Positions 12,241-24,477 of a stretch of DNA of 64,000 nt are shown here, in pieces. The position numbers and the translations under genes were made by a program. The DNA lies in assembly GCF_014633365.1 (NCBI RefSeq), contig NC_068351.1, positions 4,388,879 to 4,452,878 on the forward strand, given 5' to 3'. Positions within the stretch are counted from its first letter, which is position 1. Every line of letters begins with the position of its first letter. A model generated the notes under the pieces. The model searched no databases and was not told where the DNA came from. It saw only the letters and a program-made list of their open reading frames with translations. This stretch comes from Diospyros lotus. Lineage: Eukaryota; Streptophyta; Magnoliopsida; Ericales; Ebenaceae.

Positions 12241-12303
12241 AAAAATTTGGACCATTTCTCGATTTGTGCGTGTCATCCTTGCGCAGGGGCCATGCTAATC
12301 TTC
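12241..12303 (-). pseudogene. 5'-truncated U6 snRNA copy
   Basis: The minus strand matches the last roughly 60 nt of plant U6 snRNA, from GAAGATTAGCATGG through CACGCACAAATCGAG to ATGGTCCAAATTTTT, including the terminal T run. The first roughly 42 nt, including the ACAGAGA box and all promoter elements, are absent, so it cannot work as a U6 gene. It directly abuts the Cassandra 5' LTR (12238). Such 5'-truncated copies usually arise through reverse transcription. Confidence 0.88.
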
Positions 12304-14709
12304 GGCCGAAAATTAAATCTCAGATCTAGTAAGATCTGACCGTCCGATGGGTTTCATTTTAATATATGTTGATATTCGTGGCGAGGGCTTCGTATCGGTA
12401 TATTGGTCGGCCATTTTTGGCCGGCCGGCGGCGGTCGCCGGCGGTGGCAGTGTGTTGGAAAGAAAAGAAAAAAAAGAAAGGAAAAAGAATAAAAGGAAAT
12501 AAAAAATAAAAAAAATATAAGGAAAAATGAAATGAGGGCTTTTGGGGTTGGGCATGTCGGGTTAGGTTTTAGCCTAGGATGGCGGGGCCCGATTGGGTTT
12601 TAGGATGGCCCAATGTGTTGGGCATGACTGACCCAGTTGTGGCAGCCCTTGGGCTGGCCCACTCGGCTTGTTCTCCCTTGTCGCTTGTCCGGGAACCTAG
12701 GATGACTTGGTTAGGTTGGTCCTACTCGGGATATCGATGTCAGTTTAATTTGGGTTCTCTTTAGGTCTCCTAGAATTGGCGATATGATTGGCGAGTCATT
12801 TTGTTGATCGGATTCCTAAGGACGAAGCCCTATTAGACGACTCGAGGCCGAGTAAGACTGACCCCGAGTGCGTTCTAGGCTAGCCTATGATGATGACGTG
12901 GGTTTATTTCGAATCCTGATTTCTGATGGATTCCTTTTATCTGAGGCTAGAATATTGCAATTTATTCCTTTTAAACCATTTATTAAATTATTAATTAATT
13001 ATTAAGTTTTCAAGAAAATTTATCAATTTAGTTATAAATATATATATGTATGTATTTTTGATAAAGGAGGAATTTAGATAAAAAAATATATTATCTATAT
13101 TAAAAGAAAACTAGTTTATGGGTAAATATATATATATATATATATATTATGATATTGCAGCCTATAAGTGGGTGTGTAGTTCCACTATACACTTACGCGT
13201 AGCAAGCAAAGCGAGACATGATGACGTAGTCGATGGCTTAGCTCGACGAATTCCATGACGCCAGATTTGAATATTGCGCGGGCCAAGGTACCAAATAATC
13301 GATTTAGGGTGTTAGGCAATGGTTAGGATTTTCGGTAATTTCTTTACGTCGTTATTCTTGTTACCTAAATGTGACACCCCATTCTATTTATTGTAGGCTC
13401 AGATTCTCAGGATTTTGTTCGATCTTCTCCCCAGACTCGGACTTGAGTCATCATTTCCCAGGCGAGTAGACAGGATATGTTATGATTACCTTATATTATG
13501 CACGTATATACTGTTTTATTCATAAATATTATAACCTTGTATAAATTTTTATATGCATAACTCGTACATGATTTTTATATGCGGATCATAGAAAAATACT
13601 CTTAAATGTTTCTAATTTGCATGAAATATTTTCATCCTACTGGGAGAGACATAAACTGAAAGATACCCTAATTGATTTCTTGTTTTGAGAATGTGAATTA
13701 TTGAATGATATGGTGTATTTTAGGCACCACATGAAATGATAAATGATTATGACTTGTGCATAAATTAGGGTATTATTTGCATTATTATTAGAGGACTATC
13801 TAGTAGATTCCCTGGTGACTCACAGCAGGAAAAGATCATGGTACTGTGAGGCTTGGCATGCCAAGGCCATGAGAGACACGGATAGTATGTTTCAGCACTG
13901 CTATCACGTGGGCCTTTATGATGATATTGTGTGATGATGATGTATGTGCCGATATATATACTTGTGTGCATGTGTATATAGGCGTTAGGCCAGTTTCTAC
14001 TAGTGTGTCATCAGAATCAGTGCATGCATCTCATACAAAAGTATAGGGGACTTGGGTGGTTAGGGAACAACTTATGGGGGTTGTCTTTAAGCACCTATTT
14101 TTCCTACACTATGTTTTTCTTTGAAATCTCAAATTATTTAACTTATGGTTTATAATTCCACTGTTTATACTGTTATTACGTTATTATACTCATGATGATC
14201 ATCCTAGCATTTTATTGTATACTCTCCTAGTGGGCATGACATACCTTATACTCGCGAGTCCACAAGACTCACCTCGTTTTATTAAAAATATTTTCAGGGA
14301 ATTCTCCTTTTGATTATTGGTCCAGCAGATCTTCTGGTATGATGTCATACCCTCTTTTGATTTCGGATGTATTATAGGATGCTCTGTGGAGACATACCCA
14401 TATTGTAGAGTCTGATGTTTTGTCTTTATTTTTGTTGGCACATAATTGTGCTAAGGGCCCGAGATACGGGATCGGGTATGTATTATTGACAGCAGTGTGA
14501 TAGATATTCTTATTTTGTACAACTGCTGTATATGAAATATTGAGATATTATGTTAGAAGGTGAATTGGTATTTTATTCATGTTCTATATCTTGTCAGTAA
14601 TATTGTTTTATTCAAATCGAGCTAGAGAAGAGGCTTACTAGTCCATTTTGGGGCCGCTGGGGCTAGGGATTAGTGCCGATCATGACATACCAGATTTTGG
14701 GTCGTGACA
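12304..14709 (+). mobile_element. Long Gypsy-like LTR remnant
   Basis: About 2.4 kb without coding content, ending GGTCGTGACA. Its reverse complement begins TGTCACGACCC, typical of long LTRs of plant Ty3/Gypsy elements. It holds a GC-rich stretch (about 12410-12450), a purine/A-rich run (about 12455-12535) and a polypyrimidine-plus-TTTTCAG splice-like site near 14290-14298. The 2.3-kb solo LTR at 17938 has a similar layout. No second copy of this LTR is in the window. Short open frames inside have no recognisable protein. Confidence 0.55.
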
Positions 14710-14750
14710 CCTCCCCCAGATCTACTCCTAAATCCGCCCCTGCTGGCAGG

Positions 14751-16660
14751 CACATGGCGCCAGCATGTGGATCACTTGGTGAACTTATCACCTTGTAAGC
14801 CATTCGCGCATGGCCATTATGTTGGAGGAAATTCTAAGTATCATTTGCAGTGAGTGGTCTTCATCCCACAAGCATGAGTGTTTGACGTGATATCCATTAC
14901 ATGTTGTCACATGGCCCAAGGCTTACTGCCTTCCAAATTGGATAAACAATAATCATGTCATCATTCCTCTTCACAAGAACACGAGACATTGTCTCTAAAC
15001 ACCTCCCACTTAATATGGTGATCTCAGAAGATATATTAAAAAATAGGTTAAAATTCATTAATTTTTTTTAAAATTATATTTTGGGATACTTAATTTCCGT
15101 ATAATCTTTTTTTTTTTTTGAGAATCTCTTTTAACATTATTTTTAGGGCAAGAAAAAGAATTTACATAATGAACAAATAAAATGAGTGCAATGTTCTAAT
15201 TAATTATGCACAAATTCATTATTATAAATTAAATAAAAATAAAAATACCAAACTTATCTTCAAATGGAGCAAAGTGACGTGAAATAATGATTTAAGAGGA
15301 AACAATAGAGAAAAAAATAAAAAAAGATAGCAGTATAAAAATTATGTTATCTTGTTTTTATTCTTTCTTTCATACAAAAAATTTTCAAGTTTCTTTTGTT
15401 AACTTTTGTTTTTAGTTTTATTATTTTGAAAATAAAAATAAAAAAGTAAGGGCACATTCTCTTTATTGTTCCAAGGTCATTTTTAGTTTTGAATTTTTTA
15501 AAACAATGAAAACTCATTTATTTTGTTATTTTTAAAAATAAGAAAAAATTATAAAAAAACTTAAAACAATAAAAAATTATTTTAGTTATTTTCAAACAAA
15601 ACACATAAAAGAAAAGGCAATTTATTTATTTATTCATATTTTATTCTTATAATCGAAAAAAAATATTACAAGATTTATCAACTTTAAAATGTATATATTT
15701 TTTAATAATATATTAATATTAAATAATTTTAATTTACTAAATAATTAAAATTATTGAATAAAATATCATTAAAAATTTATTCTCAAAATTCCAAACATAA
15801 CACATTTTTTTGTTTCTATTTTGAGAAATAGTTTTTTAAAATGATAAATATAATGCGTTTTTTATTTTTTAAAAATAAATTATTAAAATAAAAAATTAAA
15901 AATAAATTTAAAACTCAAAACTAAAAACTAAAATTCAGAAAATACAGCCTAACAGTCTTTGATTCTTTCTTTTCACTTCCAAAAATTTGATTTAAAAATA
16001 CAATGAAACAATAGATGGGTGCAAAAAGGAAATAAACAGATTAAATTTTAAATATTATAATTAATTAAATTACAATTTATTATCATTTTATAACAATTTT
16101 TAGCTATAATTATTGCCAAGAAGCAGATCAATTTTTAACTTTTAAAATTAGATGTATAACTATAGTGTTTAAAATTTTAATTAAAATTTTATATTTTTTT
16201 TAAAAAATAAGAATATTCATAGAACTAGGTGTTTGAAAATTCAATTAAAAACTGGTTATATTTAAATTATATTCATATAACTACGTGTTTGAAAAATTAT
16301 ATTTAAATTAATATTTTGCTTAAGTTTAGGGATTAAGTTAATGGTTATATTTTTTCATGGCTATACGGAAGCAAAGAAAATCTAATCATCTATGCAATTT
16401 ACTTTTTTTTCCCGACAAAATTGCTTTTTCCCACTTTAGATTGTTTTACTATTTCTTTTACCGCTATTTGCAAATTCCACAATCAACGCAAGTTGAATAT
16501 TTGCTTCGGTGAATTGGTACCAATGACTACATAATTTATTTGATAAGTGGAAATTTTTTTGGGCCCCACAAATGTGTTGGTCCTAATGATGGCAAATATA
16601 TCTCAAGAAAATGGTGAATTGGGATTTGTATAAATTTTTTATAATTTAAAACTTTGATTG
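14751..16660. other. AT-rich intergenic DNA with a possible decayed MITE
   Basis: No gene seen. At about 15449-15955 the ends show imperfect inverted similarity: GGGCACATTCTCTTTATTG on the left and, reversed, GGCTGTATTTTCTGAATTTT on the right, each followed by TTTTTAGTTTTGA-like sequence. That suggests a decayed hAT-like MITE. The target duplication is not clear. Confidence 0.4.
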
Positions 16661-17146
16661 ATGGCAAAACACTATGTTTCGAAATAAACCTTTTTATTAA
16701 GTAGGTTTTGAAACCTAGTATATATGTTTCGAAATATACCTCATTATTTTTCGAAATATGAAATGTATGTTTCGTAATCTGCTTTACTGTTTTACTTGAT
16801 TCGAAATTTTTTATCTTGTATTTCAAAATAACGATATTTGGAAAATATGATTTAAATAATTAAGAATATACAAAAGGTGTTTGTATGTATGTATGTATAT
16901 GATTAAGCTCATGAAAAACTTTGTTTTAGACTTTGATAATAAAACTTATGAAAGCATGTGCAATAGGCAATAATGATAAGCAAAAGTTAAATAACACTTA
17001 CAGACAATATATATAGTGGTTCGGCACTCTGCCTAATCCACTACCTTCAAGTTTACCCACTTGAAGGATTTTTAATCCCAATCACTTTTTACTAGTGATC
17101 ACCACAATAAGGGTTTTACTATGATTCACCTTAAAACCTTATAGAG

Positions 17147-17330
17147 TGAGTTTTTACGAGCTTAACTTAAACTTAGTACCAAATGAGTTTTTACGGGATT
17201 AACTCAAACCTTACACCAAATAAGTTTTAAGGCTAAACTTGAACATTTGACACAATGAGTTTTAAGCTCAACTCAAACATTTACACCATAATTAGTTTTA
17301 GGCTAAACTCAAATCTTACAACATTAACAA
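17147..17330. repeat. Short tandem array of about 40-50-bp units
   Basis: About four to five imperfect copies of a unit containing AATGAGTTTTTA, GGCTTAACTCAAAC-like words and TTACACCA. The unit length varies and the copies drift from about 17147 to 17330. Upstream is a TAGTGGTTCGGCACTCTGCC phrase, common in plant LTR retroelements, so the array may be part of such an element. Confidence 0.6.
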
Positions 17331-17736
17331 GATAAATAAACTTATCTTTACAGCCCAATAAAATTTATAGCGATTAAATGCCTTACCACATGGCTGTACA
17401 AACCTCTTGGTTTGAGTGAGAAGAGCTTGAAAAATGATACTTTGAATTTCAACTTGCTTGTCCTTTTTACACCACGATGCACATTTAGGAATGAATAAAT
17501 GGATCTTCTTTGAAAGTTTTGTGAATAATGATTTAGATCACTTGTGCTTGTGTGTATGTCTTTAGTGTGTGCTCACTTGTTGTTGCTTGTTGTCCTTCTA
17601 TCAATCTTAATCAATCTCTTCTTATCTTCAAATACATGTTATTTATACCAAGAGATAAAAATCTGGTCGTTTATAGCCGTTAGAGATAAGACAAAAAAGT
17701 AAATTTTGAAACATACATAATAGGTTTCGAAACTGT

Positions 17737-20700
17737 TGAAATTACATAAATCTTATCATATGCACAGCGAAATTAAAATTTAGTTTACAAGTATCCCGTT
17801 TTTCTGAAATTACAGTTTAACAAATTGAAAACAAAAACGAAATGTTACTTTTTTGATAAAATCCGATTTCACCGTTAGGTTTCTCGCCGTAAAATCCTCC
17901 AAGTGTAGGATGCCAAGTCAGTCCACCCGAAACTACTTGTAACATCTCAAAATTTTGGAGATACGTAATAATTATTAATTTTAGTGTTTGAGGATATTTT
18001 AGAATATTTGAAGATTTTTGAGAAAATACTTATCTATGATATTTTGAAGAAATAGGAAATTAAGGTGATTAATTAAATTAATTAGAAGTATTTATGAAAA
18101 TAATAAAATGAAATATAGTAAAATTAATAACAATAATAATAGAAATCATAATAATAATAATAATAATAATGATAATTATAATAAAAGAGTTAACTAAATT
18201 AAATTAAATTAATATATATATATATATTTGTATCTGTGTGTGCTTGGCCTTGTCTTGGCCAATACTTTTTGTGGCTTAAAAGCCACTTGAATTTGGTATA
18301 TATAATGCAATATTGGGCAAGTTGGAAGCCATTAAAGGCTTCAATCGAAGCATGCTACGAGCAGGAGAAATAAGGAAGAGAATAGGGAGCTCGGGCAGCG
18401 CGAGAAAATGGAGGAAAAGGGGAAAATTGGGGAAGAAATTCATGAATCTTGAGATTATTTTGCGATTAAATTAGTTAGGTAAATGGATAAAATTATCAGA
18501 AGTATTATATGTTTAAATTACGAATTTTATATGGTTAGATTTGATTAATATACGTTGTAAATTTATTATTTTATGTTAAACATTTTACTTCGTAGCGAGA
18601 GCACGAGAGAAACTATGATCGGCAATCTACAGGCAAGCTCATAACCCTCTCATTGTGTACTTTATTTCCTGTGAAAGTTTCCGTGGTTATTTTTATTTTA
18701 AACCCTCCCTCACCGTGACTCGATTCTATGCATAAATAATAATAATCCACGCAGTAACCACTTTATGAATTTTATTTTATTAATGGGTTTATTGTTAATA
18801 GAATAAGCTAAGCAGTGATATCTTTGTGTCTTTCATTTCGACCGTCACGAAGTCTCGTATCGCTCTGCTTCCCTTGAGAATAATGCCGAACCTAATGGGC
18901 TAGGTTCTTAGAATAGTTGATTGTGGTTTAATGGGATTATGTTAATAATTTATTATAAATGTGAAAGATAGCTTCCTATGTATGAGAAGATATGAGAATA
19001 AGAATGATAAATGGTGTTTATGTTTTCACGGAGAAAGTTGTGGAATAATAAGTGACTAAGTTCAGTGTTATCTGTAAGTGTGTCTAAGGGTATGAGGTAC
19101 AAAGCCACTGACTGTCGATTATAGGTCGTGGCAGTTGATGGATGGATGTATGGGCGCCAGTCATCGGCTGTTACGATAAGCGCTAGACGGGCTAGAAGAG
19201 CTAGTACTGTCAAATTCTCGTCTTGACTTGTGCATACCATGATGTGTGTGCTGCATAGGGCTCGAGTTACATTCATTGTGGGACATGCTTTGTGTGTGAT
19301 GGGATGTGTGAGCATTTGTATGACCCGGTTGGTCCAAGAGCCGATTTGGGTTCTTTAGGTGAGCCAGTGCATTTAGAGCATATCGCATGTGTGAATTCCT
19401 ATGTGGGCGTAGCATGGCCTGATGCTTGGTTTATGGGGGTCTTGTCATCACATTTATGCTACAAAAGCCGTTGCATTTCCTAATTGTTGCACTGCATGGT
19501 GAGAGTGTGCGTTTTTAAGTGATAAGTATGGGTAGCAGGCGTGGCCCACGGTAAGACCTTGGGGTGAGACCCACGACAACAACAAGACCGGAGGTTAGAG
19601 TCCCACGACAACGACAAGATAAGACGATATGATGACAGGAGAGAGCATGTTTGGAATAGTAATGATGCGGTAGCCTATAACAGGCTGCCAACAGGTTTGT
19701 ATGTTGGATTTAGGCGCCAGTGTATGTTTTATGTGGGCCCCAAGGACCGTCTATGTGAAGTTCATTGTTTGTTTATGTATTTAGAAATAAGACAGGTATT
19801 GAGCATGGCATGAAATGACATTGCATTGGCATGAATTGTATAGGGTGTTATGGGAAGAGTCTTGTCCGTACCCTACAGCCTTTCTTTCACGAGCTTGTTG
19901 AGTCTTTGCTTTCCATCATTTCAGGTAAGAAAAACGTCTGTGATAGCAGGTGCATTCAGCGAGGATTGGGTCCTAACCGTCATGTCATGGTAGCAAGTGC
20001 AGAGCTCTCCCGGAACTAGATCTTGGGTGTCGTTGTGCTTGTGTTAAGGTTAATGTTTTATGTTTGAAATATATGTATATTATGTAAGCCAAATAGGCAC
20101 ACGGTGATCAGCTTTGTAATGACGATTATGAGATATCATATTAAAGGAAGATTATGATTTCAATAAGGTTTGTGTGTAAGTTGTAGTTATGCTATTGTTC
20201 GGTATCATTTTAGTAATGACCCTCTCACGGATCCTCTTAGTGCACAGGGGCTCTGGGAGGCGAGCCGTTACACTACTTCTATCCAAGAATATCAAAGAGA
20301 GTGGTAAATAGAATAATTTTTTCACAAAAATTTATAACTTACCTTTTGGATTCACACAAGTTCTTTAAAACTCTCTCAACTTTTCAAGTGATTAAAAAAT
20401 ATAAAGTGATTAAAATGAAGAGATTGAGAGCTTTTATATATAGGGTTTCATTAACCCTACTTATTAAATAGGTTGGGCTTCTCAAGCCTAATTCATTTAA
20501 TGCCATTAGGCCAACCCCAAACCAATGGTGTTATATTGAATTTAATAGTGCCATTGGACCAAACCCAATGTGCTAGTAAAATGCCCAATCTAATTAATAA
20601 TTAATTATTTTATATTCATAACATAATTATTTAATTATTCTTATTTATCCAATAAATAAATCCACTATTATTAGTAATTATAAAATTATTAATTTATCTA

Positions 20701-21748
20701 TTTTCTCTTTGAAAGTAATTTCTTTTGGGTGGAATTTTCTGGGTTCATAAATAAATTGACAACGATAATAATCAATGATTAATCTTCGTAAATCATAAGT
20801 GACATTTAACAATATGTCATGATTATCCAATTTATTATGAAGCGGGCATTGTGAACATGTTACTACGTTACCATGCAATACGGTTCTTCTATCATCATAT
20901 ATCCTGACAAGATATGAGATTATGGTCAGTATGTCGAATATCTTAATCTCGGCATATAACCAAATTCAAAATCAATATTGACTAATTATAACACAACCCG
21001 TATGGAACAAATTTCATCGTCATATTACATCGGCCAATGATTTATCGTCAAATGATTACTGGATTGCATAAGATATCGTCCTCATAAATCTCAAGGTGAT
21101 AGATTTCATGTATGATGCACACATATTTCATGCATCACTGAATCAAGCACATACATACGTATGATTATTATTGATTAGAACAACCACATAATATCATTGA
21201 TATCATAATCTACCAATACATAGATATCTATGTCATATCAGGTCTAATGACTAGTTGCAAAATCGCAGCTAACATTAAATCATTAACTCGTGATAAATAA
21301 CCCACGTGATTTAATGTTAACAGTCCCGTTCAGTGAACTCGTTATTATAACGAGCATCCACTCATCTTCCTTCTATATCTCATACAGAATGACACGAGAC
21401 TCATCAACCTTATATTTCAGTATCTCATACTGAATAAGGAAAAAGACGATGTGCTGGCCTTTACGAGTTACTATTATCTAGATTATGAATTCTACAGCCA
21501 GTAACATATTTATAGTATAACGAATTGTGGATTATCCGTAACTCGTATTCTTAACTCTTAAGAATGGTATCCACTCCTTATATACTAATGGATATATGTT
21601 TTATAATTTAAACCATATTGTAATTTAAATAAAACATAAACTTGCTATTTAAATAATATTTAAAGAATTACAAAATTGAGTCCCTTTGTGTAACTAAAAT
21701 TGATTTTTATGGCTCATATATAACAAAAACATCATAGAAATATACTAA
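17737..21748. mobile_element. Probable LTR-like insertion hosting a nested solo LTR
   Basis: Starting TGTTGAAATTACATAAATC at 17737, non-coding sequence interrupts the TTTCGAAA field. GGTTTCGAAAC is present at both edges (17726-17736 and 21749-21758), but because that motif is repeated locally it is weak evidence for a target duplication. Minus the 2.3-kb nested LTR it is about 1.7 kb, AT-rich and resembles a Copia LTR in style. No CA end could be fixed. Confidence 0.4.
17938..20272. mobile_element. 2.3-kb solo LTR, probably Gypsy
   Basis: Begins TGTAACATCTC and ends GAGCCGTTACA, flanked by an exact 5-bp target duplication CTACT (17933-17937 and 20273-20277). No internal coding domain and no second LTR are visible, so it reads as one long LTR left by recombination. 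It contains an ATAAT microsatellite (about 18128-18180) and a CATTTCAGGTAAG splice-like site near 19917. The open frames within it are not recognisable proteins. Confidence 0.8.
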
Positions 21749-22179
21749 GGTTTCGAAACATACAGCATTTCCAACTGTACTTGCACTTAGGGACAGCATT
21801 GAGTGGGAGACAATGTCTCATGTCCACTATGATTAAAAATGATATCCAATTCAAATTTAAATTTGAATTTTCAGAGCATGGAGAATGCATTAAACAAATG
21901 ATATTGATAAAAATAAATTTACAAAACAAATGCATATCGATTTTTAAATATCTGCTGACAGAATGTTAGAAGTTTCGAAACATACTTCTATGGAATGAGG
22001 TTTCGAAACATGACATAATAGGTTTCGAAACATACCTATCTGGAAATAAGATTTCAAAACATAATATACAGATTTCGAAACATAGTCGAAAACTTTGAAC
22101 AAATGTTAATACATAAATGTTTCGAAATAGCATACACTGAAAACCTTTTTAAAAGGGTTTCGAAATATGCATAGAAACG

Positions 22180-24475
22180 TGACATATATTCAAAAGAATA
22201 TATTTGAAAGCACAATCCATAGCATGAATAGATCACAACTTATTTACATTTATTTAATTAGTTTAAGTAAATGTCCACATTTTATTTTATTTATATTTTA
22301 CATTCTATTTATTTTAATACGTAAATGTAAATAACGAAATACCCCTTATTTGGATTCAATAAAAATATCTAGAAAATCAAAATTCATAAGAATAAGAAAG
22401 TAGAATTTGAATTTTAGTACAAATTTAGGATTTTGCGATTTTACCACCTCCAAAATATATACGTTTTATTTAATGAAAAAATCATTAAAAATCGTTTTAG
22501 CATTAGTGATTGTTAGCTATCAAAATATCGGGAAATAATTTTTTAAAATAAAAATATTTTCTTATATGTCTCCTTATAAGGTGCTAACCTTCTAGACTTA
22601 ATCAAAACATGGTTTTGAAATCTTGATACTTTAAATTCTTTTGATTTTCATTTTCACAAAGTAATTCTTGATATTGAAATTTATATATGTTAAAAATCAT
22701 AATCTTGACTCATGATTTACATATTAAACTAATATATATTTTTTATTATTAAAATTAATATACAAAAGGGTGCAACAACAAAATATTGACTTGAATTGTC
22801 ATATAATCATACATTTGACAACTCAAACCCTCGCATCACTCTCAAACATAACACTTTCAAGCTTATATATAGTTGAAATCTATTGGTATTACAACCCAAA
22901 AGCCGATCACAAGGGCTGACAAGATTTGACCCTATTTTGGCATCTCGCACTTTGCATGTCCTATCAGGCTTGTGAACCACTAACATCCATGGATTCTTCG
23001 AATGAGATAGTTCATTCAACAACTTAAAAAGAAATATCATATTGAAAATTATTTTTAATTAAATAAATTATTTATATCATGATCACACATTGTTCTCGTA
23101 ACAAAAAATTTCTTTTACAATTGATATGTAAAAATTATTTGAATATTGAATCCAACTAACTTGAGCTAAACAACAAAAGACAAATTTCACCCATGATTGA
23201 AATTTGCCCGAAATAGGGCCTCATTGATGATGCTCATCACCGTGTGTACATCACATTTGCTCCCTATAAAATTGATTATTGCCCTGGTACGTTTCGTGTT
23301 ATAAGTACAATTATTTTTTGTTGAGAAATATAAAAATGCACTGAAGAAAATATTTACTCTTAAAAATGCAACTTAAATTTTTAAAAAATAGTTAAGTTGT
23401 TTTAAATTGAAAAAGTACCACAACCATCCTTCAAATTAAATGTAAAATAGTTTGTAATAAATAGTTGTTACTTTATTTTTTATTTTTTTATTTCTGATGT
23501 GCAAATGAAAGTGGGTTAAAGGCTAAAAGAGGCATAGAAGGATAAGTTCAGGAAAGGAGGCCTAAAATATCTTTTTGATAGAGTAGTTTTGAAAGACCTC
23601 CATGGAGACCTTTTATAAGGGCTTTTCTAGATATATAGTTTTCAATATACCTTTCGAATTATGGCCCACCAAAATTGTATTTACTCACCTTTAAAGTTTG
23701 TCTGAAAATTCAAAATGGATGGTCTCAAAAGAAATAGATATTCCATAGGTCAACATTCAACCTCTTTAAAGTGATCAATTTGATTGAAGTATGAAATAAT
23801 TTATACATAAGCTATTTGAATATTTTTTTATTTTTTAATTAAAATTAATTTAAGTATTAGAAAGCACATACATAAGACATCTTGTACACTTAACTGTATT
23901 CTGTTTTATAATTTTTCAAATACTTGAAAATAACTCTACTACAATTATAAATTTATTATTGTATTGTATATCGATAACAACAAATTTTAATACTTAAAAG
24001 TTTTATAATTTGAATATAAGAAGTAAAAGTGTAAAATTGTGTTTTTTTTTTTGTGGATAAAACAAATGTGTCTTTAAAATAAATATAACGTGAATTACTT
24101 TTTTTTTAATAATAGGAGACGTCTTCATATTATTTTGTTGGTCATGTAAGAGACACTTTGAATTTACAATTTTATGATATCACTTCAAATATTATAAATA
24201 GTATAGTCTAACTAATTGATTAAAATGACTCTTACCGTGCCACAATCTTTCCAATCATTTTCTATGAAATACAAAACACAATAATAAAATATTAACTAAA
24301 TAAATAAACACTAACACCAATTTTATTATTTATTATTAGTTGAGACAAAACTAATATGCATTTATTTAATTTAAAAACATTTTTTATTTAATAAAAATGA
24401 AAGTCTATATGCCAAATAGTATTTGTTCATGGAAAGAAGAAATCCAGCTTCTTACTTACTCATTACTCATTATGG
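22180..24475. other. AT-rich intergenic DNA, no supported gene
   Basis: Very AT-rich. Slightly GC-richer minus-strand patches at about 22820-23010 and 23185-23290 could be worn exons, but they hold stops and no family I can name. Confidence 0.5.
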
Positions 24476-24477
24476 AC

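Larger units (their letters stand above)
11602..14709. mobile_element. Composite retroelement insert with LTR-like ends and a 5-bp target duplication
   Basis: The block starts TGTAACGACC and ends GGTCGTGACA, near-perfect inverted TG...CA ends (9 of 10). CCTCC flanks both sides (11597-11601 and 14710-14714). It contains, left to right, a complete Cassandra-like TRIM, a U6 fragment and a long Gypsy-like LTR. The two outer ends therefore come from apparently different elements. Either one chimeric DNA was integrated as a unit, or a solo LTR was later altered by a Cassandra insertion and rearrangement. Confidence 0.6.
11487..14742. mobile_element. hAT-type MITE (about 148 bp) split by a later 3.1-kb insertion
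   Basis: Both ends carry the exact 16-bp terminal inverted repeat CAGGGGCGGATTTAGG (11487-11502 and 14727-14742). An exact 8-bp target duplication, CTGGCAGG, flanks it (11479-11486 and 14743-14750), the length expected for hAT transposases. Removing the internal block 11602-14709 and one copy of CCTCC joins the two arms into a continuous C-rich sequence that matches an internal motif of the left arm, so the original element was a short non-autonomous MITE with no coding capacity. Confidence 0.85.
16670..22170. repeat. Dispersed cluster of TTTCGAAA-containing motifs, split by an insertion
   Basis: Variants of the self-complementary motif GTTTCGAAAC followed by ATAC recur at about 16675-16810 (several, some as TTTCGAAATA), 17705-17736, 21749-21763 and 21970-22165 (at least six). 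The gap 17737-21748 is occupied by LTR-like DNA, as if an element landed inside the field. The copies are irregularly spaced, unlike a simple satellite. Confidence 0.6.

Noticed and set aside
12241..12303. A functional U6 snRNA gene
   Set aside because: The first roughly 42 nt and the upstream promoter elements are missing.
18953..20019. Several short open frames near 19-20 kb
   Set aside because: All fall within the solo LTR 17938-20272 and have no recognisable protein content.
16976..22170. Endogenous pararetrovirus (caulimovirid) segment
   Set aside because: No reverse transcriptase, movement-protein or coat-protein motif could be found in any frame; LTR-like ends with target duplications explain the sequence better.
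22807..23040. Minus-strand 77-codon open frame
   Set aside because: It is slightly GC-richer than its surroundings but I found no family resemblance, and neighbouring candidate exons contain stops.
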